DNA of 64,000 bases from contig CANLSF010000003.1 of the NCBI GenBank assembly GCA_947493695.1, forward strand, positions 248,001-312,000, read 5' to 3'. Made by a program: the position numbers and the translations under genes. The notes below the pieces were generated by a model. The model was given only the letters and a program-made list of their open reading frames with translations. It made no database searches and was not told the DNA's origin. This document shows, piece after piece, positions 17,676 to 25,871 of the stretch. Positions within the stretch are counted from its first letter, which is position 1. Every line of letters starts with the position of its first letter. This DNA comes from an uncultured Kiloniellaceae bacterium (GTDB taxonomy: Bacteria; Pseudomonadota; Alphaproteobacteria; Kiloniellales; Kiloniellaceae).

Positions 17676-18320
17676 TCATGGCCACCCTGTTGAAATATCG
17701 ACGGCTTCGACTTCAGCTATCGTGGCGGCAGCTTTAATGCTGGCTTTGATCGGCCAGGACGCAGCGTAAATCACAGCCACCTGCTGGGTTACGGAAACGC
17801 CAAGCTCGATCATCTGGCCGGGTGTCAGGCTATGCGCCTGGTCTTCGCTGTCCATGAAGGTGATGACCGGGGTGGTTTCACCTTCGGCGTGGAGCACCTG
17901 CGCCAAAGTGGTGAGAGCCTGCAGGTTATCGAAATCGGATTGCTCACTCATATCGACAACGCCAGTGAGCCCATCAGGAAAAAGATAGCTCAGGCCCTCG
18001 GAGATTTTTTCATCACGCAAAAAATTAACGGCCGTCCGTTTTTCCGCCCGGGCGCTTTCCAAGGTGACGGCCGGTGCACGCAAGGCATCCAATTCATTGG
18101 CCAAGACTTGAGTCTCCGCGAGTAGACTTTCCCCAACTCCCCACGGCAGCTCACCTGCTGTCTGGTTGAGGCCATCGCTGCGCAGGTGTTCCAGCCCGTT
18201 GTAACTGATCGTTACATACTCGGTAGGCAGGCTGATTGCCGGGCGAAGGGTTTCCAACTCAGAGACCGATAGCCTGACACCGGCGATATCGATCTGACCG
18301 TCGTGAATAGTCAATTGCAC
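17676..18320 (-). CDS. Phage protein with DUF4376-like domain (tail-fibre accessory)
   Basis: 214 residues from a GTG start (18320) with GGGAG close upstream. The central and C-terminal part (ESARAEKRTAVNFLRDEKISEGL, FPDGLTGVVDMSEQSDFDNLQAL, a MIELGVSVTQQVAVIY helix) has the layout of DUF4376, a domain frequent in tail-fibre-adjacent phage proteins that seem to help fibre assembly or adhesion. It directly follows the tail-fibre gene (11-base gap). Confidence 0.7.
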   Translation of the reverse strand: MQLTIHDGQIDIAGVRLSVSELETLRPAISLPTEYVTISYNGLEHLRSDGLNQTAGELPWGVGESLLAETQVLANELDALRAPAVTLESARAEKRTAVNFLRDEKISEGLSYLFPDGLTGVVDMSEQSDFDNLQALTTLAQVLHAEGETTPVITFMDSEDQAHSLTPGQMIELGVSVTQQVAVIYAASWPIKASIKAAATIAEVEAVDISTGWP

Positions 18321-18331
18321 ATGCGTCTCCC

Positions 18332-19522
18332 TTATACTTTGATCATGACATTGAGGACGAGATACGGCTGCATAACGTTGTGCGGCTGACTGCTACCGGC
18401 GAAATTTGTGTAGCGATCTCGGTTCGTACCGGTCGAATAGGCACCGAAGGCAGGTAGACTCCCCCCACTCTGAGACGATGCACGTTTACCGGTCATGGTG
18501 TGGCGGTGGTTGGGCATCTCTGCGAGGGTCAGCGTATGTCTTTCCTCGCCACCGGTTTCGCCCATGCTCCGAGCCGTTAACGCAGCCCCCGAGCCCAGTC
18601 CGACAAAACTACGCCCGGCCGCGTCAGGCAACTTCAGTGTTTTACCGTCAATCCAATCCTGCAGCGCGGTCTCGCCCCGATCATCCGATACCGGCGCCCA
18701 CTGGTTCGTCATCACCGTCCACAAATGCGTGAAGAGCGCCTGAAACTGATCGCCCTTATGATCGGCGTCGGATGTTATGCTCCCCAGCGTCTGATCATTC
18801 ATCAGGAGCCACCCCGGATCCGGGGTGGTGCGGGTCGTCACCTTCACATCTCCAGTCACCCAGGGTGACGAGATCTCAACCAGTTCAAGAGCGCCGTTGG
18901 CACTTTTTCGAATTGTCGTTCCGTCAACTTTAATCAGCAGTTCGCCGGCATTGATCTCCAGTCCTGAGTTCTGTGCCAGATCGAGGGAGAGCTCATTATT
19001 GACGATGTTTAATCCGCTCCCCGCGATAATTGCTTCCTCGGGCAAGGAGATGACTTTGTTTTCCAGACCGTCGCCAGCCGCGTTCCAACCAATCAGTGCG
19101 CCGGCAGAAACCGGCGGCAAAGTGGGGTCGGATGCACTTCCACGCGACAGAGCAAAAGTCCGGGAAAGACGTTCGTCGAGCTGCTGACACAGGAGTGTCA
19201 GGCGATCCAGACCTCGTTCGTGAGTTTCCGCCGGGAACGGGTCGTTCGCACGGTAATCAACCGATTGCTCTAGCGGCAGATTACGCACAATGACCAGACG
19301 CTCCTCACTGAGCGGTGCCACCGTCATGGTGATAGCGCCATTCTGCTCGCCGCTGTAGACGCTGTAGTCGGTATCCAGAACCTGCATCAGCTCCGACCCG
19401 TCGGTTATCACTTTCAGGACGATGAGATCCCGTGAATCATAAAAGACAAAGGGTACAAAGAATTCGACCTGCTGACCGTTTCCGGCGTAGGTCACTTTGC
19501 TGGTTTGTTGAGTAACTGTCAT
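18332..19522 (-). CDS. Podoviral tail fibre with tail-collar C-terminal domain
   Basis: 396 residues. The N-terminus (TVTQQTSKVTYAGNGQQVEFFVPFVFYD...DTDYSV) matches the T7 gp17-type tail-fibre attachment domain that binds the tail. The middle has repeats typical of trimeric fibre shafts. The C-terminus carries a phage-collar/microcystin-dependent-protein-like domain: WLLMNDQTLGS, LPDAAGRSFVGLG, and the His motif LAEMPNHRHTMTG. It is therefore the likely receptor-binding protein of the particle. The start follows GGAGGCGAT. Confidence 0.85.
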   Translation of the reverse strand: MTVTQQTSKVTYAGNGQQVEFFVPFVFYDSRDLIVLKVITDGSELMQVLDTDYSVYSGEQNGAITMTVAPLSEERLVIVRNLPLEQSVDYRANDPFPAETHERGLDRLTLLCQQLDERLSRTFALSRGSASDPTLPPVSAGALIGWNAAGDGLENKVISLPEEAIIAGSGLNIVNNELSLDLAQNSGLEINAGELLIKVDGTTIRKSANGALELVEISSPWVTGDVKVTTRTTPDPGWLLMNDQTLGSITSDADHKGDQFQALFTHLWTVMTNQWAPVSDDRGETALQDWIDGKTLKLPDAAGRSFVGLGSGAALTARSMGETGGEERHTLTLAEMPNHRHTMTGKRASSQSGGSLPAFGAYSTGTNRDRYTNFAGSSQPHNVMQPYLVLNVMIKV

Positions 19523-19615
19523 ATCGCCTCCAATGCGAGGGACGGATGTTGATAGAGGTCGCGCAAATGCATTGCGTTGGATGGAATCAGGACGAACGGA
19601 AAATTCGTCAGCTCG

Positions 19616-20086
19616 CTATGAAACGATCGTTGAAACCGGATCAGGAAGTGGCTTTGCCTTCCCGAACTGCGCCGCGCCTTGCAGCAGGGTGCTGCCGGCA
19701 GAGAGAAAGCCCTGCGTCTTCGCGTTCCGGGCAGCGGAACGATCCAACTGCGCTTGTGATCGATAGTTACTGGCCTGCAAACGACCGCCGTAGCGGATGT
19801 TCAAAGCATCCAGTTCCGCCTCCAGAGCCTGATCCTCAAGAACATCAAGTGGAGACCCCTCCAGCGTGACGCCCGCCGCGCCGATTGCAGCGCGGCTGCT
19901 CGCGGCCTGACGGCTTGCAGAACGACGTTGGTTCTTTTCATCGGCAGCCGCGTTCTGTTCGGCAATAATCGCGTTATTGTCGGCGATCTTGGCATTGAAT
20001 TCAGACGCGGCAGAACTGGCGCGCGCTTCCTGGATCGCACCGAATGCGCCAATCGCCGCTGAAATAAGGAAAGCTTCAGGTCCCAT
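19616..20086 (-). CDS. Phage internal virion protein (gp14-like)
   Basis: 156 residues. A short hydrophobic N-terminus (AFLISAAIGAFGAIQEA) is followed by a long Ala/Asn/Gln-rich helix (ASEFNAKIADNNAIIAEQNAAADEKN) and by AAIGAAGVTLEGSPLDVLEDQALEAELDALNIRYGG. This layout is typical of small podoviral internal core proteins, which are ejected to build the DNA channel. It lies in the expected order after the tail tubular B and GNAT-like genes. Confidence 0.75.
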   Translation of the reverse strand: MGPEAFLISAAIGAFGAIQEARASSAASEFNAKIADNNAIIAEQNAAADEKNQRRSASRQAASSRAAIGAAGVTLEGSPLDVLEDQALEAELDALNIRYGGRLQASNYRSQAQLDRSAARNAKTQGFLSAGSTLLQGAAQFGKAKPLPDPVSTIVS

Positions 20087-20509
20087 TTAATTTATCCTCG
20101 CGTAGAGGTCGCAGTCCCGTCCGTCAGGGGTGTAGGCCTGCAGTTTTCCCTCGTGTTTAAATCCAAGCATCCCGGCCCAGCGATGCCCGGGCGCATGTCC
20201 GGAATCGACGGTCATCTCGATGCGTCTTAAGGATTGATCATCCAGAAATGCGGAGACCCGGCGATGGACCGCCAGCATTTCACTTGGCGTCAGATCACCA
20301 AGCAGGGACCAAGCGATGCCGCGATTGGCCCAGATAACTTCGACGCCCGCACAGCCCAGGATCCGGCGACCCTTTATTGCACTAAAGGCGTTGCCTGACC
20401 TCGCCAGAGTGGTGCCATAAGTCTGCGACATGTATCGGGTCATATCCCGCTGTGCCGACTGCAGGCGCAAGCCCTCCAGATGCTGCGCCTCAAAAGAGAC
20501 GACGTTCAT
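20087..20509 (-). CDS. Phage GNAT-like / DUF2833-type protein
   Basis: 140 residues. The fold pattern is GNAT-like: YMSQTYGTTLARSG, FSAIKGRRILGCAGVEVIWANRGIAWSLLGDLTPSEMLAVHRRVSAFL, and a late GHRWAGMLGFKHEGKLQAYTPDGRDCDLYA. Such proteins occur between tail tubular B and the internal core proteins in T7-like phages (gp13 position). Enzymatic activity is unproven. It overlaps the start of the preceding gene by four bases and is followed immediately by the internal virion protein gene. Confidence 0.7.
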   Translation of the reverse strand: MNVVSFEAQHLEGLRLQSAQRDMTRYMSQTYGTTLARSGNAFSAIKGRRILGCAGVEVIWANRGIAWSLLGDLTPSEMLAVHRRVSAFLDDQSLRRIEMTVDSGHAPGHRWAGMLGFKHEGKLQAYTPDGRDCDLYARIN

Positions 20510-22614
20510 CGCGAATCCTGTGTATGAACCTGGGGGAATACGGCAAGCACCGTCATGGGCAAGGGCTCATCCTGGATGATGGTCATGCGCCCTTCCGTTT
20601 CATAGTCCCCTGGCCAATCCACCAGTTTATCGCCATCGAACAACGGAGGGGGAGTGTCCATCAGGTCCAAACCGCTGCGGAACTCTATTCGGTCCAGCGT
20701 TTGTGCATTTGGACCGAACTGCGCCCCAAGCGTCTGATGAAACCGGATAACGGCACGATGGATCCTCTTGGTTTTTCCCTGTGCCGTTCCATCGGCAGCT
20801 CCCGCTTCAAGCCGCATTGTCTCGAGGACCGAGCGATATCCCAGGCCGACATGAACCACAGACGCAGGTCTCATAAGCTCAATACTGCCATTTGAAACCC
20901 TAAGGTCCGGATGTGTTGCGCCATCGGCCAACACCTGCACCATCTCGCCTTCCAGATGGTTCAATCCACTTATGACCGAGGCAGGCGCGCCGCGATAGCT
21001 CAGCCCTCCATCGACAAAGAAAGCATCGCGTTGCCGCGAGAGAATAGCTTCCTTGTAATTCAGGTCGCTTTGGAGCGGGTTCTGAGCCAAGGCGGTAAAG
21101 GGGGCTTCCATGTACTCGACGCTGCGCCGTATCTGACCGTCGACCCAACGTTGCACAACGGCCCAGACCTCGTCTCTGTTCCCGTCCGGTGAAGGAATAA
21201 CCGCAATGGATTCTATCCTCGCAGGATGCGTCCCCTCCTGGTTGCTCGTGCCACCGACGACATGACGGTGCCAGGCGACAACCTCTTGCTCGCGTTCATA
21301 GGTCATGCCCAACAGAGCGCCATCTCTTCTGACAGCCCAGACGACGCTGTCGGGCTCCTGTTGATAGGAAAGGCCGGAAATGCCGCTCTCGGTGATGTGC
21401 TCCGCCAGTAGAGTCATGTCAGGTGACCGGAATCCGTCTGCCTCAAAAACATAGGCCAACTCTCGCACCTTCCGCCCGGCACGCTGCACGAACAGGATCG
21501 CATCCGCGGCTTGAACAGGCTGAACGTTCGCGGACCCACGTGTTGTGGAACGCCGCGCCTGAATATTTGACGGTGTCAGTGCCTCACCAAGACTGGATGG
21601 GCTGACCAGCCATTCGCCGCCGACCGATCCGACGACGAGCCCTTTATCGTCATCAATCATCCATCGGATCACGTTTACGTTGTTGGCGTTCAACGTGAAG
21701 GCGACGGCGTTGATATCTTCGACCGTTCCATTGGCAGGCTTGCTGGGCGAAAAGTTTGCATAATCACCCGTAACGGAGCCGTCCAATCGCTGGGGGTAGA
21801 GTTTCGCGCCGGCCAGATACAGCCGGTCCTGAAAGAAGGTTACGCAGGTTGGGTATCCTGTTGTCCCGGACCAGACCCCAAACCGCCACTCCTTACTGGC
21901 CGAAGCTGTGACGGGGCTCTTGATCTGCCAGGTGACCTGGGTGGCGCTGATAAACTCCGTGATGATTCCCCAGCCCCAGCCCCCGCCATTTTTCTTGCGG
22001 ACAAGCCGGCCGACGTCCGTCTCAACGAAGAGATTCGCGCTGGCAAAGAGGGTACGACCCGATCCAACGGCGCTCGCAGATGAAGAAAGCGTAATACTCT
22101 GCGTATTGGTCGAAAGATAAGGCCCATCCTGGAAGGCCAGCTTCTCAAGCGTCCAGTTGGTGTGACCTGTTCGGCTCAGAGTGTAAGGCGGGTGTGAAGG
22201 ATGACAAAGATACAGAACGTCCGCCGACTGTGCCGTCTTAATCAGACAGCGCCCATCACCATCAAACAAATCCTCTTTGGCGTAGGGAGTAGAAATCTCA
22301 TAGACGCTGCCTTCCCCATCCACTACCTGTCCATGATTGCGATAAAACCGGCAACTGAAGTCACCAAATTCCAGGATGTATGCCTGCTCAACATTAAACT
22401 CGAACGGAAGCAGCGCCGAAGAGACGCCGTTGTTCTTGGTATCTGACACATACCTGAAGCCACTGCGGCGTTGGACACCGCCTTGCTGTTGAGGCACCAG
22501 ATTCAAAAGCGTGCAGGCCCCGTTAAAATACTTTGAGAGATCGACACGGCCCTCCAATCGCGGGCTGAGTTCACCTGCCGTAAAATTGGTTTGAGCGGGA
22601 GAAGCTTTGGGCAT
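20506..22614 (-). CDS. Podoviral tail tubular protein B (gp12-like)
   Basis: 702 residues, close to T7 gp12 in size. The start region (SPAQTNFTAGELSPRLEGRVDLSKYFNGACTL) is the highly recognisable N-terminus of this family in podoviruses of proteobacteria. FEFNVEQAYILEFGDFSCRFYRNHGQV and TCVTFFQDRLYLAGAKLYPQRLDGSVTGDY follow. It forms the tubular tail nozzle with protein A, encoded just upstream (TGATG overlap). Confidence 0.92.
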   Translation of the reverse strand: MPKASPAQTNFTAGELSPRLEGRVDLSKYFNGACTLLNLVPQQQGGVQRRSGFRYVSDTKNNGVSSALLPFEFNVEQAYILEFGDFSCRFYRNHGQVVDGEGSVYEISTPYAKEDLFDGDGRCLIKTAQSADVLYLCHPSHPPYTLSRTGHTNWTLEKLAFQDGPYLSTNTQSITLSSSASAVGSGRTLFASANLFVETDVGRLVRKKNGGGWGWGIITEFISATQVTWQIKSPVTASASKEWRFGVWSGTTGYPTCVTFFQDRLYLAGAKLYPQRLDGSVTGDYANFSPSKPANGTVEDINAVAFTLNANNVNVIRWMIDDDKGLVVGSVGGEWLVSPSSLGEALTPSNIQARRSTTRGSANVQPVQAADAILFVQRAGRKVRELAYVFEADGFRSPDMTLLAEHITESGISGLSYQQEPDSVVWAVRRDGALLGMTYEREQEVVAWHRHVVGGTSNQEGTHPARIESIAVIPSPDGNRDEVWAVVQRWVDGQIRRSVEYMEAPFTALAQNPLQSDLNYKEAILSRQRDAFFVDGGLSYRGAPASVISGLNHLEGEMVQVLADGATHPDLRVSNGSIELMRPASVVHVGLGYRSVLETMRLEAGAADGTAQGKTKRIHRAVIRFHQTLGAQFGPNAQTLDRIEFRSGLDLMDTPPPLFDGDKLVDWPGDYETEGRMTIIQDEPLPMTVLAVFPQVHTQDSR

Positions 22615-23171
22615 CAGAAGCGCGCCTTTATCCAGGAGGTTTCTGCAAGCGCGTCGGCGGTTCCTTCAATCGCATCCGCCCGCCTTGCCCGTCTGATCGC
22701 CTGGGCATAATCCTCCTGCGCTGCGCGTTTTTTGCTATTGGATTGAGTCAGGGCCTCACTGAGTTCCTGCGCCAACCGCGCAGCAAGCGCTTCAGCAAAC
22801 AAGGCATCAAAGCTGCTGGTATCCGTGACCCTTCGGATATATTTGATGCGAAGGGGTGCAGTGATGTTTGTCAGCACTCTTCGTCCTTCGATCTTCCAGT
22901 CGGCGAAGGGATTGATCTCAATCACCTTCAGGCAATCACCGGGCAATTGATACTGTTTGGAGAAACCGTAGACCGGCACTTCATCCAGCGCAGGGAGAGA
23001 TGCCCGGGTGGTGGCGAAATTCCATTGATGATCCCGTAATTCCGCATCTCTGACGCCGTCGAACATGCGCGCGCAAGCACGCGCTGATTTCACGTTGTCG
23101 TCCAGGGACGTGATCGCTGCCGACCCCAACTTGTCCAAAGCACGATTACAAATCTCCACACGCGATGTCAT
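22614..23171 (-). CDS. Podoviral tail tubular protein A (gp11-like)
   Basis: 185 residues, typical of gp11 gatekeeper proteins. The family pattern TSRVEICNRALDKLGSAAITSLDD opens the protein. CARMFDGVRDAELRDHQWNFA and a YIRRVTDTSSFDALFAEALAARLAQELSEALTQS helix follow. It connects portal and nozzle in short-tailed particles. It is coupled to the tail tubular B gene by a TGATG stop/start. Confidence 0.92.
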   Translation of the reverse strand: MTSRVEICNRALDKLGSAAITSLDDNVKSARACARMFDGVRDAELRDHQWNFATTRASLPALDEVPVYGFSKQYQLPGDCLKVIEINPFADWKIEGRRVLTNITAPLRIKYIRRVTDTSSFDALFAEALAARLAQELSEALTQSNSKKRAAQEDYAQAIRRARRADAIEGTADALAETSWIKARF

Positions 23172-23236
23172 AAAACCCTCAAAATGAAAGGGGCGGCCAA
23201 AGCCGCCCCAGGTTGCTAACGATGCAAGACAGAAGA

Positions 23237-23659
23237 TCAGTCGGACACGATCGATAAACGGACCTTGATCGTTTGACCATTGGCGAGCGTACCGCCGCCC
23301 ACCGTCAAAAAAAGATCATGATCCTGGAGCGGTTTATGTCCAAACCCGGCAACCGCAGCGATTGTGGATTGCCCGGTTGAAGCCACCGAAGTCGACGCCA
23401 TGTAGCGGTCGTCATCCTCCAGATCGCCCAGCCTGAGCGTACGACCGCTTCCCATTGCACCGTATGTCAAACGCCCACCCAAAAAGCGCTGTCCTGCGCG
23501 CAGGGTTCCGACTTTGATCCGGTCACCGGTCGTCTCGCTGCCGGTCGTGACGTATTCGTCATAAACCACGCGTTGGCGACCGCCGTAATCACCACCGTCT
23601 ACCGAGCGTGATGGAACGCTCTGGGTTCGCGCATAGTTCGTTGCATTAAAGTCAGCCAT
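23237..23659 (-). CDS. Head decoration / capsid accessory-like protein
   Basis: 140 residues from ATG 23659, placed right behind the capsid stop codon with GAGGTTTGAGC as ribosome site. The sequence is beta-rich and glycine-rich (KVGTLRAGQRFLGGRLTYGAMGSGRTLRLGD, LFLTVGGGTLANGQTIKVRLSIVS). Proteins of this type follow the major capsid gene in many podoviruses and are thought to decorate or stabilise the head. No specific domain is certain. Confidence 0.65.
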   Translation of the reverse strand: MADFNATNYARTQSVPSRSVDGGDYGGRQRVVYDEYVTTGSETTGDRIKVGTLRAGQRFLGGRLTYGAMGSGRTLRLGDLEDDDRYMASTSVASTGQSTIAAVAGFGHKPLQDHDLFLTVGGGTLANGQTIKVRLSIVSD

Positions 23660-23661
23660 GC

Positions 23662-24543
23662 TCAAACCTCCTCGACGCCAATTTCGATCACCTTGCTGTC
23701 CTGCATCCGGACCGCACCGACGCTCATGCCGGCCATGACCTGGTAGGACTCGCGCTCATCGATCCACGCGACCCTTCCGTATGGGGCCTTCCAGGTTCCC
23801 AGATTGACACCGGAGCGCAGGAACATGACGCAGGAACGGACCGAGCCGTTTTTCGGTAGCAGGTGTCCGATTTCCGCGTCGTCCTCGAGCAGGTGGAAAT
23901 GGCAGCCGTAAAAGTATTTTACGGTACCATCCGGTAGAACCCGCTCGCGATTGAAGTCAACGGAACTGACCTGATTGGTGTTGATGAATTCACGTTCCTG
24001 CCGTGCGGTCCAAAAAACATGACAGGTATCTCCGGGCATCAGGGCGTTCGCAGCCTTGAGCCTTTCGGAAGCCTCCTGAAGTTTCTCCAGTGTGAAGCCG
24101 GTACCGCCGGCGGCAAGCTTTTGCGCATTCGGCAACGCCACGGAATCCGTACCATCTTCGCCGACATAGGCCGTCCCGAGCGCGGCATCGATGACCGCCT
24201 TATCGAGTTCGCGAGAAGCCGCCGCTGCAAAGGCCTGGGTATAGGCATTTGTGGGGTCGTTCAGAATTTTCAGCTTGTCGAACTCGTCCACAAAATCGCG
24301 AATGTAGAAATCCTGCGCTGTAACCCAACGCTTCGCATGCGGCGTGTTGACCAGCGGGATATCCGTCGCCCGCCCTTCCTTCTTCTGCATCCGGACAGCA
24401 CCAACCTGATCAAACGCATGCCGCTTGCCCGACATGGATTCCTCCCGGACGGCCTGGCGGGTCTGGCTGGACATCTGCTGCGCAAGCAGCTCGACACCCG
24501 TGCTGTAGGATTGGTAGTTAAAAACAGGTATTTGATCGGACAT
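23662..24543 (-). CDS. Phage major capsid protein
   Basis: 293 residues from ATG 24543, preceded by GGAGGACTGT; longer upstream starts lack support. The N-terminal arm FNYQSYSTGVELLAQQM is followed by DQVGAVRMQKKEGRATDIPLV, KRWVTAQDFYIRDFVDEFDKLKIL, and NAYTQAFAAAASRELDKAVIDA. This layout is typical of major capsid proteins of podoviruses in the BPP-1/P22-7-like set. It heads the first phage block, with no terminase, portal or scaffold next to it. Those genes are 13-33 kb away in the other two blocks. Confidence 0.85.
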   Translation of the reverse strand: MSDQIPVFNYQSYSTGVELLAQQMSSQTRQAVREESMSGKRHAFDQVGAVRMQKKEGRATDIPLVNTPHAKRWVTAQDFYIRDFVDEFDKLKILNDPTNAYTQAFAAAASRELDKAVIDAALGTAYVGEDGTDSVALPNAQKLAAGGTGFTLEKLQEASERLKAANALMPGDTCHVFWTARQEREFINTNQVSSVDFNRERVLPDGTVKYFYGCHFHLLEDDAEIGHLLPKNGSVRSCVMFLRSGVNLGTWKAPYGRVAWIDERESYQVMAGMSVGAVRMQDSKVIEIGVEEV

Positions 24544-25006
24544 ACAGTCCTCCAACAATCTTCGAATAAGGTGATTGTCGGAGAGGTTGCCACGTGACGG
24601 ACTGCGTTCTACGTCGGATAACACGGCAGCAAAACGCGGCCCGCCAACGCAGAGTCTACAGATCCGACTGGACCTTCCCCTTACTTTTTACGCCTGTTGC
24701 GGCGGCTGTCTCTCCAGGCTGTCGGCAGGGAATCCGGCGTTTTGCAACAGGTTAAGAATCAACGTATTGACCTCGACACAGATTTTGCCCTGAATCTTGG
24801 AATCGTTTCCCAGTAATATGAGGGTTCATCGAACCAAGCCATGAACCCATGGCCTGAACACCCGGAACAGGCCTTGATGTCGCTCGAAGTCGACGATCTG
24901 GAAGACGTCGCGGCCGGCCAGGCGCGAATTATTTTTTTACAAATGGGATAAACACGTTATTCATGGCGCGTGCCGTTGATGGACTCGCAACACGGAGTAT
25001 TGAGTC
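24544..25006. other. Intergenic region upstream of capsid and OmpA genes
   Basis: About 460 bases between divergent genes. It must contain the promoter for the leftward phage block and one for the rightward OmpA gene. A short rightward frame (24841-24951, 36 codons) has no convincing ribosome site. A leftward frame ending in TLILNLLQNAGFPADSLE near 24700 lacks a good start. Neither is called as a gene. Confidence 0.5.
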
Positions 25007-25546
25007 GTGAATTTAAGACCGATTGTATTCTTGTTCGCCTTTGCCCTAAGCGCCTGTCAGTCCGCGCCGCAGGAAGACCAATCGTCTGAGGCAGCCAAAC
25101 CCGCATTAACCAGCGACGAGCTTCTTCAGAATCAACTCACATCGGCGCGATTACCCGCAACTCTGAACGAACGGGGCCTTGTGGTCGAACTCGCCGGTGT
25201 CTCCTTCGCTCCGAACAGCTCATCGTTGACACCCGCGGCCCGGTCGCTGCTTCAGAAACTGGCGTCGATTGTGAACAACGGTGAGTTTGACACTCGTGTT
25301 CTGACAATCGAAGGACATACGGATTCTGTCGGACGGGAAAGCTACAACCTCAAACTCTCGACTGAGCGCGCCGAGGTTGTCGGTTCAGAGCTTGTTTTTA
25401 ATCAGGTCCGCGCCGACCGTATCACAACGATCGGATATGGCGAATCACGGCCCATCGCCTCCAACACAAAACCAGACGGCAGTGCCGACCCGGAAGGTCA
25501 GGCCCGCAACCGCAGAGTCGACATCGTCATCCAGGCAGCGCCCTGA
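25007..25546 (+). CDS. OmpA family lipoprotein
   Basis: 179 residues from a GTG start with GGAG upstream. The N-terminus MNLRPIVFLFAFALSACQS is a lipoprotein signal (lipobox LSAC). The C-terminal half is an OmpA/MotB peptidoglycan-binding domain: FAPNSSSLTPAARSLLQKLA, TIEGHTDSVGRESYNLKLSTERAE, ITTIGYGESRPIASN and the final ARNRRVDIVI. Likely located in the outer membrane, facing the cell wall. The next gene downstream (ExeA-like, also linked to the envelope) suggests an envelope function. Confidence 0.9.
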   Translation: MNLRPIVFLFAFALSACQSAPQEDQSSEAAKPALTSDELLQNQLTSARLPATLNERGLVVELAGVSFAPNSSSLTPAARSLLQKLASIVNNGEFDTRVLTIEGHTDSVGRESYNLKLSTERAEVVGSELVFNQVRADRITTIGYGESRPIASNTKPDGSADPEGQARNRRVDIVIQAAP

Positions 25547-25871
25547 GGACACGTCGCCAACATGCGCGGGTTGTGATTTTTTCAAAATAACTCCCGCAAA
25601 AGGAATTCTATTCTTCACTTCCAGGCTTTTTATCTTGCGGCGTTCATTCGTTTTTCTCAACTATTCCCTACATAAAGACGGGTTAGCTTAGAGCTTGAAC
25701 AAAAAACACGCCTAATATTTTGAAAAACCTCATTTGTCACAACAATGACACTCAATTTTTCGTAGATTTGCATTGGAGTCCGCGCAGCGTTGTGCGAACT
25801 GTTGGTCTATTACTTGCTCTGGCCTGACGAAAAAGAAGCTGGAGATTGAGCGTTGAAGAAGGTTGCGAGGG

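Noticed and set aside
24841-24951. 36-codon rightward frame upstream of the OmpA gene
   Set aside because: Ribosome site weak and no second copy or family to support it.
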